A DNA stretch of 10,321 bases. Origin: Chloroflexia bacterium (GTDB taxonomy: Bacteria > Chloroflexota > Chloroflexia > Thermomicrobiales > UBA6265). The notes beneath the pieces were generated by a model, which was given only the letters and a program-made list of their open reading frames with translations, did no database searches and was not told the DNA's origin. Positions 1 to 6,929 of the stretch are shown piece after piece. The stretch spans positions 1-10,321 of the forward strand of contig JACCYK010000613.1 of assembly GCA_013696525.1 (NCBI GenBank), written 5' to 3'. Every line of letters begins with the position of its first letter. Position 1 is the stretch's first letter. The position numbers and the translations under genes are program-made.

Positions 1-203
1 ACCTCGCCGTAGCCGCTCAGCCCCTGGTTGGTGTCGATCCGGACGAGCGTAAAGTACCAGTTATCCCACCCGACGGTCGCCGTGCGCAGGTCGGTGATCT
101 TGAGCTCGCTCGGCCGCGAAGCGGTGCGGACGCGATCCTCGGGCCGCTCGCCCGTCTCCACGGTCATCCCCATAGTCTTCCCCATCTTCCCCGTCTTCCC
201 CAT
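1..203 (-). CDS. Enolase-superfamily (mandelate racemase/muconate lactonizing enzyme type) protein, N-terminal fragment
   Basis: The minus-strand frame is open from an ATG at 203 to the window edge, giving the first 67 residues; the rest lies outside. After a leader of about 34 residues, residues 35-67 contain the typical first strand of the MR_MLE N-terminal capping domain (KITDLRTATVG at 35-45, then WDNWYFTLVRIDT at 46-58 and GLSGYGE at 61-67). Family members abstract a proton alpha to a carboxylate, with Mg2+ bound in the C-terminal barrel, which cannot be seen here, so the substrate is unknown. The start at 203 is chosen because AAGGAGG (215-209) sits 5 bases upstream. In-frame ATGs at 185, 173 and 167 lack such a site. 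The first ten residues are a (M/T)GK repeat made by a 9-base tandem repeat, which is unusual. The superfamily call is fairly sure; the subfamily is not. Confidence 0.8.
   Translation of the reverse strand, partial: MGKTGKMGKTMGMTVETGERPEDRVRTASRPSELKITDLRTATVGWDNWYFTLVRIDTNQGLSGYGE
176..202. repeat. Three tandem 9-base repeats inside the start of the enolase-superfamily gene
   Basis: The plus strand shows TCTTCCCC(A/G) three times without a gap (176-184, 185-193, 194-202), differing only in the last base. On the coding strand this reads MGK-TGK-MGK. The unit is a multiple of three, so gain or loss of copies would keep the frame and only change leader length and the number of start-like ATGs. 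Confidence 0.85.
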
Positions 204-846
204 TCGCTCCTCCTTCACGCAGGTGGCACGGCGCCGACCCCGCCCTCGACAGGGTCCGTGGTCACTTCTTGAGGCGCTAGCGTCCCCCGCGCCGGGGCGG
301 CGCCCCAGATCATGGCGGCGCCACGCAATACCGTGCTCGGGCTGCCGCGGCGAGCGGGCTGGACCACTATCGCGGCGGCGCCGCGCCACTACGCCTAACA
401 GCCAGGAACCGCGCATGCCCTCCTCAGCCTCACCCCACCCAGATAATCAAAAGACCCTGGGCGGCCCCACCTCAAACCGGGCGCGTCCGTCGTTGCCAGT
501 GTACAGTTGCGGTGTTCTGCTGTTCGCGCCACACCCCGGACCGCTCTCGGTGGAGCAGCAAGGGATGGCTATCCACGGTGCCGACCACTCCGCCCAGCAA
601 TGGCTCGACCTCACTCACGGCGGCGTGATGGTGGTTACAATCGAGGCGGCGAACGACGATTCGCCTACTCTCGTCCCGCGGCGGCTCATGCTTGGTACCT
701 CTGGATCGTCGTTCGAGCCAGTCGCGGAGCGAGGGGTAGCCGCCGCCACGGGAAATCGACGCGGGCGCTTTCCATGCCGGCCTGAGCCCTCGACGGCGTG
801 GCCCCGCGCGAAACCCATCGCCCGCTGACGAAAGGGATGGGGCAGC
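204..846. other. 643-base stretch between divergent genes, no convincing gene
   Basis: This stretch separates the divergent enolase-superfamily gene and the small membrane protein gene. The long plus-strand frame through it (28-828) translates into Arg/Pro/Ser-rich sequence with no recognisable domain and runs antisense through the enolase N-terminus, so I do not call it. The stretch must hold promoters for both flanking genes, but I found no pair of hexamers good enough to name. It contains a short hairpin-capable element (GGGGC, GGC, GCCCC at 294-306) and several GGCGCC palindromes at 230, 299, 317 and 377, which are expected by chance in such GC-rich DNA. Confidence 0.5.
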
Positions 847-1206
847 ATGAACGGACGCGCGGCGCGGATTGGCACGACCGACGATCGCGGCCGATCGTCC
901 GCGAACGATGGCGCCGTGTCGGTGCCGATGCTCCTGGGCACCCTGCTGACCGCCAAGCTCGCGGTGGTGGCCGTCGTCGTCTGGGTGTCGTCGGACGCGG
1001 CGTGGCCGCTCCTCATCGCGACAACGTGGATTTGGCTCCTAGCCGCCGCCTTGCTCGGTCAGGGCGTGCTCCTGTTTCGCTGGCGACTGTTGCGGGCCCG
1101 GTCCCGACGCGCCCAACTCGTTCAAGCCGAGTGGATGTCGGCCCCGGACCACGCGGAGCGGTCGCGGGTGACGACCACCAACAAGCCAGTTGGCGATGCG
1201 CCATGA
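847..1206 (+). CDS. Small two-span membrane protein, unknown function
   Basis: This is a 119-residue protein not recognised as a named family. It has a polar N-terminus (1-25), a first hydrophobic span at about 26-47, a very short loop (SSDAAW), and a second span at about 53-77 (rich in W, L and A). A basic stretch follows (RWRLLRARSRR, 78-88), then a polar tail. The basic stretch after the second span suggests both termini are cytoplasmic. The coding is supported by strongly G/C-ending codons and by the clean hydrophobic pattern, which the antisense frames lack. The start follows a weak purine-rich site (AAAGGGATGGGG, 830-841). It is the only plus-strand gene in the window and converges on the M13 peptidase gene, whose read-through tail overlaps it at 1039-1206. 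Confidence 0.65.
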   Translation: MNGRAARIGTTDDRGRSSANDGAVSVPMLLGTLLTAKLAVVAVVVWVSSDAAWPLLIATTWIWLLAAALLGQGVLLFRWRLLRARSRRAQLVQAEWMSAPDHAERSRVTTTNKPVGDAP

Positions 1207-1221
1207 CCACGCCGCGGGTGG

Positions 1222-1237
1222 CGGGCCACGCGGCCCG
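1222..1237. other. Short hairpin-capable sequence between convergent genes
   Basis: A perfect 6-base stem (CGGGCC, loop ACGC, GGCCCG) lies between the plus-strand membrane protein gene and the peptidase gene. There is no T-run on either side, so it is not a standard intrinsic terminator. It could weakly pause transcription from both directions, or be chance in GC-rich DNA. Confidence 0.25.
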
Positions 1238-1302
1238 GTCCTGACCGCAACCTGGTAGTCGTCACCGCGGCCGCCAGCCGGGTGCCCACGGCGGCGGGGC
1301 GT

Positions 1303-3312
1303 CTGCCAGATCACGATCCGCTCTTCAGGCGGTAAGTACATCGGCTCGCCTGGCTCGATCTCGAACGCCTCGTGGAATTCGTCCATGTTGCGGATCGGCA
1401 GCGTCTCCCGCAACATGGAGGGGGCATGCACGTCAGTCCGGACCCGCGTCTCGAGCGCCTCGTCCCTGGATTGCTCTCGCCACACCGTCGCCGCCGAAAT
1501 AAAGAATCGCTGTTGTGGCGTCAATGACTCGAAGGCGAACGCGGCCGCCACCGGCGAGGCGACCGGGCTTGCCAGCGCATCGGCCTCGCCTTCAGCGGCC
1601 AGGTAGATTTCGAGCGCGTCATAAGCGACCTGGACCCCGCCCAAGTCAGCGACATTTTCGGTGACGGTGATCTGACCATCGACGTTCAGCCCGGGCAGCA
1701 CCTCGATCGCGCCGTACTGCGCCACCACGCGCTCATTCAACTCGTCAAACCGGGCATAGTCCTCCTCCGTCCACCAGTCGCTGAGGTTGCCCTGGGCGTC
1801 GAACTGCGCCCCCTGAAGATCGAAACCGTGGGTGATCTCATGCCCGATCACAAAACCGATGCCGCCGAAATTGAGGGCCGGGTCGGCCTGATAGTCGAAG
1901 TAGGGCGCCTGCAGGATCGCCGCCGGAAAGACGATCTCGTTGGCGGTCGGATCGTAGAAGGCATTGACTACCTGAGGCGGCACGAACCATTCGCTCCGAT
2001 CGACCGGCTTGCCCGCTTTGTCCAGGTTGCGGCGGGTCTCGGCGTTGACCCCCATCGCCGCCAGCTTCTCCAGCGCCTTTGCCTTTGTCTCCGCCGGCAT
2101 CCACGAGTTCGCTTCCAACCAGGCCCGGAAGGCGACAATCAAGGCATCGACCAGGACGGTGATCTCTTCCTTCGCCTCGGGCGGGAAGTACGCATCGACG
2201 TAGAGCCGGCCGATGGCGTCGCCGAGCATGCTGCTGGTCTGATCAAGCGTACGCTCCTCGAGCGGCCGCTGCTCGGCCACGCCACCAAGCACCCCACCCT
2301 GGAAGGCAAACGCGGTGGCCCCGATGTCCTCACCGAGAAAGTCCGCGAAGCTCCAGAGCACCTCGAGCTTCACGAAGTCCTTCAGCACCGCGATCGGGGT
2401 GTCGCGCACGATGTCGTCGAGCGCCTCCAGGTAGCCGAGATCGGTAACGATCAGCTCCTCGATGTCCGTCAGGCCCAGCGCCGCCAGGTAGGCGTCCCAG
2501 TCCATCAGCGGGTCGAGGGCCCGCGGCTCATCCATTGTCCGCGGATTGTTGGCGAGCGCAAAGTCCTGCTGCTCCTCCCGGGTCAGCGTCGGCTCGGCCA
2601 AAGCCCGCTCGAGGTCGTACACGGCTTGCACCGCCGCCGCCGCTTCGGCGGCATCATAGCCCGCGTAGCCAAGCAGCTCGGCGCAGGCGTCGATCTAGGC
2701 GGCCCGGACCTCCGCGTTGCCCTCGTCGTCCTCCAGGTAGTAGTCGCGGTTGGGAAGGCCGAGGAACGAGGTGCTCAGGTAGGCCGCGTTAACCGAGCTG
2801 TCGGCGAAGTCAGGAAAGACGAAGACCCAGAACAACCCGGTTAACCACGACAGCTCGGCGGTTTGCTGGAACTTGTGCAGCTCATCCAGGCCGGCGATCG
2901 CATCGATCTCGGCCAGGAGCGGCTGGATCGGCTCGACCCCTTGCGCGTTCCGCGCCGCGATGTCCATCCCTTGGCGGTACAGCTCGGCCGCCTTCCACTC
3001 GTCGGTCCCCACCTGAAGCTCGTCGCTGGATGAGACGTCATCCAGGAGCGTGAACAACTGCTCGCGGGTCAGGTCGTCCAGCTCATTGAAGACCCCGTAC
3101 CAGCCTTCGTCACTCGGGATCGTCGTCCGGTCCAGCCAGCCGCCGTTGGCGAAGCGATAAAAGTCCTCCCCCGGGTCCACGCTCAGATCCATGTCGGCGG
3201 GATCAAGGCCGGACCGCTGGCTACCCTGGTGCGCCAGCACGGGAACGACCATGCCGAGCACAATCAGCATCGCGACGAGCAGGGCGATCAGGGACCAGCG
3301 TTTCGATGACAT
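1303..3312 (-). pseudogene. Secreted M13 (neprilysin/PepO-type) zinc metallopeptidase, interrupted by an in-frame amber codon
   Basis: M13 peptidases are extracytoplasmic zinc endopeptidases acting on peptides. The start at 3312 (MSSKRW) follows a GGAGGAG site and begins a signal sequence/anchor (hydrophobic residues 7-26). The M13_N domain begins near DPGEDFYRFANGGWL. After residue 205 the frame meets TAG (2697-2695), yet the sequence continues in the same frame with ordinary M13 sequence for 463 more codons. These include the NAFYDP and NEIVFPAAILQAPYFD blocks, zinc site HEITHGFD (H491, E492, H495 counting through the stop) and ENVADLGG (E552). The family end (PPEERIVIW, Trp at 1308-1306) is followed by CAG rather than a stop, and the frame runs on to 1039. 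An Ala/Ser/Pro/Val insert (ASPVASPVAAA) precedes the final conserved block. As written, the translated product is a 205-residue fragment without the active site. Family is certain; whether it is truly broken is not. Confidence 0.88.
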
Positions 3313-3405
3313 GACGTCGCTTCTCCTCCGGGTTGGACCGACAGCCGCTGGCTGCCGCGACACCGAAACGACAATGAGCCCGTGCGTGGAGACGAATTGG
3401 ATCGT

Positions 3406-3433
3406 ATTATGGGCTACGTCGTCGCGATGTCAA
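3406..3433 (-). promoter_or_regulatory. Sigma70-type promoter for the M13 peptidase gene
   Basis: On the minus strand, TTGACA (3433-3428, perfect consensus) is followed after 16 bases by CATAAT (3411-3406, five of six matching TATAAT). The predicted start of transcription is near 3399, giving a leader of about 85 bases before the ATG at 3312. The -35 box contains the TGA stop codon (3432-3430) of the upstream permease gene, so the promoter begins exactly where that reading frame ends. This is the best promoter match in the window and suggests the peptidase can be transcribed apart from the transporter. Confidence 0.65.
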
Positions 3434-4383
3434 CGCTCGCTTGACACCGTCCCTGGCCGGCGCACCGCGGTCGCGTCAGCGGGCCGCGAAGACCCTGGAC
3501 GAAGCGGCGAACGAGTTGTTGACGCCACGAGGAGCGACACGAACGTGTCTATTAACTCCGCCAGCCGCCGGTCGGGCCCTCGCTCCAGGCCGATCGCCAG
3601 CCAGGTGGTGGCCAGCACCACCAGGATGATCGCCAGCGCCGGGGGCAGCACCCACCAGGTCCAGACGTCACCGAGGAAGAGCAATGGGTAGGCGAAGGCC
3701 CAGCTCAGCATCGTGCCCCAGCTCTTGAGGGCCGGGTCGCCCAGCCCGAGGAAGGCCAGCGTGGCCTCGGTGAAGATAGCGAAGCGAAGCGTCAGCACGA
3801 TCTTCGCCGGCAGCAGGCCGAACGTCCCCGGCAGGATGTGGCGCCGTGCGATCCGCCATGGACCGGCGCCCAGCGCCCGCGCCGCCTCGATGTAGGATTC
3901 ACCCCGCAACGTGATCACTTGCGACCGAACGACGCGAGCAAAGGCCGGCCAGGAGAGCAGGCCGAGGGCCAGCACCAGATTGCGCTGGCTGGGTCCGGCG
4001 GCGACCACCACCAGCAAGTAGAGCGGCAGGCTGGGTAGCGCCAGCAGCAGGTCAGTGACGGCGAGCAGCGGCCCTTCCGCCCGGCGCCAGAGGCCGGCCG
4101 CGATACCCACGCTCCAGGAGAGGGTCGTGGAGAGCAGGGTCACCAGCAGTCCGACCACCAGCGACGCTCTGGCCCCCCACAGCCATTCGCTAAAGATATC
4201 CTGGCCGATGTCGTTGGTGCCGAACGGATGCGCCCTGGAGGGTGCCTGCAACGGCGGCCCGCTCGACAGGCGCGGATCGTCCGGCGCCAACACCGGGGCC
4301 AGCGCGGCCACGATCACGAGCAGCGCCAGCAAACAGCCGCCAATCAACGCTCCCCGGTTCACGGCGGCACGCTTAGCCGCCAC
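3430..4383 (-). CDS. ABC transporter permease, DppC/OppC/NikC type
   Basis: This is the second transmembrane subunit of a peptide/nickel-class ABC importer, 317 residues. It has an N-terminal span (about 12-32), then the family signature HPFGTNDIGQDIFSEWLWGA (52-71) leading into the permease domain. The cytoplasmic EAA loop that contacts the ATPase is at 166-192 (EAARALGAGPWRIARRHILP), followed by the FTEATLAFLGLGDP block. I chose the GTG at 4383 because TTGGAG lies 7 bases upstream and the protein then starts like its family; the longer frame upstream has Cys/Trp/Arg-rich sequence antisense to nothing useful. It overlaps the upstream permease gene by 11 bases, so translation is coupled. Odd feature: about 40 residues rich in Arg, Pro, Ser and Thr follow the usual family end near residue 275. 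No ATPase gene follows. The substrate is not readable from the permease. Confidence 0.9.
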   Translation of the reverse strand: MAAKRAAVNRGALIGGCLLALLVIVAALAPVLAPDDPRLSSGPPLQAPSRAHPFGTNDIGQDIFSEWLWGARASLVVGLLVTLLSTTLSWSVGIAAGLWRRAEGPLLAVTDLLLALPSLPLYLLVVVAAGPSQRNLVLALGLLSWPAFARVVRSQVITLRGESYIEAARALGAGPWRIARRHILPGTFGLLPAKIVLTLRFAIFTEATLAFLGLGDPALKSWGTMLSWAFAYPLLFLGDVWTWWVLPPALAIILVVLATTWLAIGLERGPDRRLAELIDTFVSLLVASTTRSPLRPGSSRPADATAVRRPGTVSSER

Positions 4384-5353
4384 GTCGCGGCTCCAACCAC
4401 CGGTAGGCCAGATCGACGGCCAGGTTGACCAGCAGCACGCCGAGGCTGCCGAGCAGGAAGATCGCCTGCAACACGGGGTAATCGCGGGCCCGGATCGCCT
4501 CAAAGGCGAGCAGCCCCAAACCCGGCACGGCAAAGACGCGCTCGACCACGATCGCCCCGCCCAGCACCTGGCCCACCCGCAGCCCGAAGAGGGTCAGCAC
4601 CGGCAGCAGCGCGTTCGGGAAGGCGTGGCGCAGGGCCACCGCCGGTTCCGCCAGCCCCTTGGCCCGGGCCGTGGCCAGGTAGGGCGCGGTCAGGAGCGAT
4701 TGCACCGTGCCCCGCGTCAGCAAGACGAATGATGCCGTGATCGCCAGCACCAACGTCAGCGCCGGTAACGTCAGATGCCAGGCAATATCCCCGAGGCCGC
4801 CAATCACACCCCCGGCGGCGCCGGGAGCGGCCACGAAGGCGGACCGGCCGCCATGCAGCGGAAACCAGCCCAGGCCGCCGGAGCGGCCGAGGACCAACGC
4901 GATCGCGACCAGGAATTCCGGAATCGCGGCCAGGCCGGACGCCGCGCTGACGATGAGGTGGTCGAGCCGGCCGCCGCGCCAGGCGCTGACCAGGCCAAGC
5001 AGGGTGCCGCCCACCCCGGCGATGATGAGCGCCGTCAGCATCAGGCTCAGCGTCCACGGCAGCCGCTGCCCGATCAGGTCGCGGACCGGCGCCGCCTGGC
5101 TGATCGACCACCCCAGGTCGCCGCGGCTGAGATCTTGGAGATAAGCCCAGAACTGTCCCGGCAACGGCAAGTCCAGGTGATAGCTGGCCCGAAGCTGGGC
5201 CCGCGCCCCGGCGGTCAGGGTGGAGACGGCGGCGTTCATGCCCGTCGCCGACTCGAAATCGAGGGGATCGCCGGGTAGGAGCCGCGGCAGGGCGAAGTTG
5301 AGGACGACGAGCGCGATCGTCAAACCGAGGTAGCGCGCCAGCAGCCAGCCCAC
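4373..5353 (-). CDS. ABC transporter permease, DppB/OppB/NikB type
   Basis: This is the first transmembrane subunit of the importer, 326 residues, a normal family length. It has an N-terminal span (about 8-25) followed by LPGDP (26-30), an extracytoplasmic segment containing FWAYLQDLSRGDLGWS (69-84), then several spans from about 101. The EAA loop is at about 225-250 (YLATARAKGLAEPAVALRHA), and the C-terminal VERVFAVPGLGLL block at 270-282 is typical of the family. The start is a GTG at 5353, 7 bases after the binding-protein stop; no strong ribosome site is visible, so expression probably depends on coupling to the upstream gene. It pairs with the downstream permease to form the membrane channel. 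Nickel, dipeptide or oligopeptide transport are all possible; the hydrogenase operon context favours nickel. Confidence 0.9.
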   Translation of the reverse strand: MGWLLARYLGLTIALVVLNFALPRLLPGDPLDFESATGMNAAVSTLTAGARAQLRASYHLDLPLPGQFWAYLQDLSRGDLGWSISQAAPVRDLIGQRLPWTLSLMLTALIIAGVGGTLLGLVSAWRGGRLDHLIVSAASGLAAIPEFLVAIALVLGRSGGLGWFPLHGGRSAFVAAPGAAGGVIGGLGDIAWHLTLPALTLVLAITASFVLLTRGTVQSLLTAPYLATARAKGLAEPAVALRHAFPNALLPVLTLFGLRVGQVLGGAIVVERVFAVPGLGLLAFEAIRARDYPVLQAIFLLGSLGVLLVNLAVDLAYRWLEPRRGG

Positions 5354-5360
5354 TTCGGGC

Positions 5361-6911
5361 TTACCGGGTCAAAAAGATGAGCTTGTTGTGAACGAAGGGC
5401 ACGCCGTTCAGGAGACCGCCCCAGGTGTCCATCGGCGCCAGCCTCGTGCTGTCGTAGACCCAGTAGAACCGGCGATGATAGAGGACGATGGTCGGCAGCT
5501 CCTCGGCCAGGATCACCTGCATCTGATCGACCGTTGCTCGCCGCTCCGCCTGGTCGAGCATGGTCGCCTGCTCCCGCGCCAGTTGCTCAAACTCGGGATC
5601 GGTAAAGATCGAGCCCTGGGCGTAGTCGTTGGCCTCTTCGCCGGCGTACCAGCGGCGCAGAAAGTCGGGATCGCCGCCGGTGCCGATGTGCTGGATCAAG
5701 CCGAGCTGGAAATTTCCCTCGCGCAGCAGCTGGGTCCGGGTCGGGCCATCGACCCGCTCCGTGACGAGAGTAATGCCAACCGCTTCGAGCATCGGCGCCA
5801 TCAGCTCCGGCTCCCGGTTCGCCGGCCCGGCCAGCATCTCGATCGTGTACGTCTCGCCCCCAAGCAGTTCGCGGGCCCGTTCCGGATCGAATGGATAGGT
5901 GGGGACATCCGGGTTGAACCAGGGCGACTCCGGGGGGATCACGCCATCACCGACGATCGGCTCACCCCTGGTGACGACCGTCGCGATCTGAGCCCGGTTC
6001 AAGGCGTAGGCAATTGCCTGCCGAACCTCCTGGCGGTCGAGCGGCGCCAGCTCGGTGTTGACGGCGAGCCGGACAATCGATTGCGGCGCCGTGGCGAAGA
6101 CCCGCACCCGCGGATCGTCCGCGAACAGGCCGGCCACGGAGGCGTCCGGGGTGTAGGCCAGGTCGAGCTCACCCTGCTGCACCGCCTGAATTTGGGTCTC
6201 CGGCGGCGTGTTCAGTTGCTGGAACTCATCGACCAGGACAGGGCCCCGGAAGTAGCCGGGGTTGGCTATGAGCTGGTAGGCGCCGTCGGCCGATTGATAC
6301 TCGGCCAGCATGTACGGTCCGCTGCCGACACTGGCCCCCGGTCCGTCGTAGGTCAGCGGGTCGGCAACCCCCGCCCACACGTGTCGCGGAATGATCGGCA
6401 CGCCGCCGGCGATCTCGTCCAAGAAGGGAGCGTACGGCTCCGCCAGCCGCACCCGGAGTTGATCGGGCGCGATCACGCTGGCGCTCGCCACCGCCGCCGT
6501 GCTTGCCCAGCGATACGGATGCGCCACGTAGTAGTCGAAGGAAAAGACCACGTCCTCCGCCGTCAGCGGTTGCCCGTCGTGCCACTGGACACCGGGCGCG
6601 AGGTCGAACGTGTAGTCGAGGCCGTCGGCCGAGACGGTCCAGGCCGTCGCCAGCCAGGGGATAATCCCCTCCTCGTCCTTCCAGGTCAGGGTATCGTAGA
6701 GGAGGGTCAGCAGGACCGGGCCGCCCGGCCCCGCGGTCGAGACCCGGAACGGCGTCGGCACCCCGACATCGGCCCAGCCCAGCCGCACCAGATCAATGGT
6801 CGCCGGGGTTGATTGCCTCGCCAAGACCGCCGGTCGTGGCAAACTCGCCGCCGGCGCGACGGTGACGAGCGGTAGGACGGCGAGGGCGAGCGATCGTCGA
6901 GTGATGCGCAT
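5361..6911 (-). CDS. ABC transporter solute-binding protein, SBP_bac_5 (peptide/nickel) family
   Basis: This 516-residue extracytoplasmic receptor would deliver substrate to the two downstream permeases. The N-terminus is a signal sequence with twin arginines (MRITRRSLAL, then a hydrophobic run to about 22) resembling a Tat signal, with a possible cleavage site after VLA at 29-31. Family marks are LLYDTLTW (70-77), VQWHDGQPLTAEDVVFSF (108-125), GSGPYML (196-202) and VRQAIAYALNR near 300. No cysteine is seen anywhere, so there is no lipobox, unusual if the cell has a single membrane. The ATG at 6911 has GGAGG 10 bases upstream, and the gene begins 18 bases after the DUF6390-type gene. Relatives bind peptides, nickel-chelator complexes or other solutes, and sequence alone does not decide. 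Nickel for hydrogenase maturation is an inference from position. Confidence 0.9.
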   Translation of the reverse strand: MRITRRSLALAVLPLVTVAPAASLPRPAVLARQSTPATIDLVRLGWADVGVPTPFRVSTAGPGGPVLLTLLYDTLTWKDEEGIIPWLATAWTVSADGLDYTFDLAPGVQWHDGQPLTAEDVVFSFDYYVAHPYRWASTAAVASASVIAPDQLRVRLAEPYAPFLDEIAGGVPIIPRHVWAGVADPLTYDGPGASVGSGPYMLAEYQSADGAYQLIANPGYFRGPVLVDEFQQLNTPPETQIQAVQQGELDLAYTPDASVAGLFADDPRVRVFATAPQSIVRLAVNTELAPLDRQEVRQAIAYALNRAQIATVVTRGEPIVGDGVIPPESPWFNPDVPTYPFDPERARELLGGETYTIEMLAGPANREPELMAPMLEAVGITLVTERVDGPTRTQLLREGNFQLGLIQHIGTGGDPDFLRRWYAGEEANDYAQGSIFTDPEFEQLAREQATMLDQAERRATVDQMQVILAEELPTIVLYHRRFYWVYDSTRLAPMDTWGGLLNGVPFVHNKLIFLTR

Positions 6912-6929
6912 GGGGAAACGTTCCTCCGC

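Noticed and set aside
230..382. Cluster of GGCGCC palindromes as a possible protein-binding array
   Set aside because: Irregular spacing (69, 18 and 60 bases) and the same hexamer is common throughout this GC-rich window.
28..828. Long plus-strand frame of 266 codons across the left gap
   Set aside because: It runs antisense through the enolase N-terminus, is rich in Arg, Pro and Ser, and shows no domain; long open frames are expected by chance in such GC-rich DNA.
615..1016. 133-codon minus-strand frame
   Set aside because: Mostly antisense to the two-span membrane protein, Ser/Thr/Arg/Pro-rich and without a ribosome site or domain.
2695..2697. TAG as a pyrrolysine or selenocysteine-like recoded codon
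   Set aside because: M13 peptidases have no special residue at this non-catalytic site, where tyrosine is usual, and nothing in the window suggests recoding machinery.
1828..2844. 338-codon plus-strand frame inside the peptidase gene
   Set aside because: It is antisense to conserved M13 motifs including the zinc site, and its translation looks like a mirrored Arg/Gln/Asp-rich shadow. The same holds for the 474-codon frame at 5388-6812 antisense to the binding protein.
3342..3354. Inverted repeat CAGCC-GCT-GGCTG in the peptidase leader, as a terminator for the transporter operon
   Set aside because: Five-base stem without a following T-run, and located downstream of the peptidase promoter.
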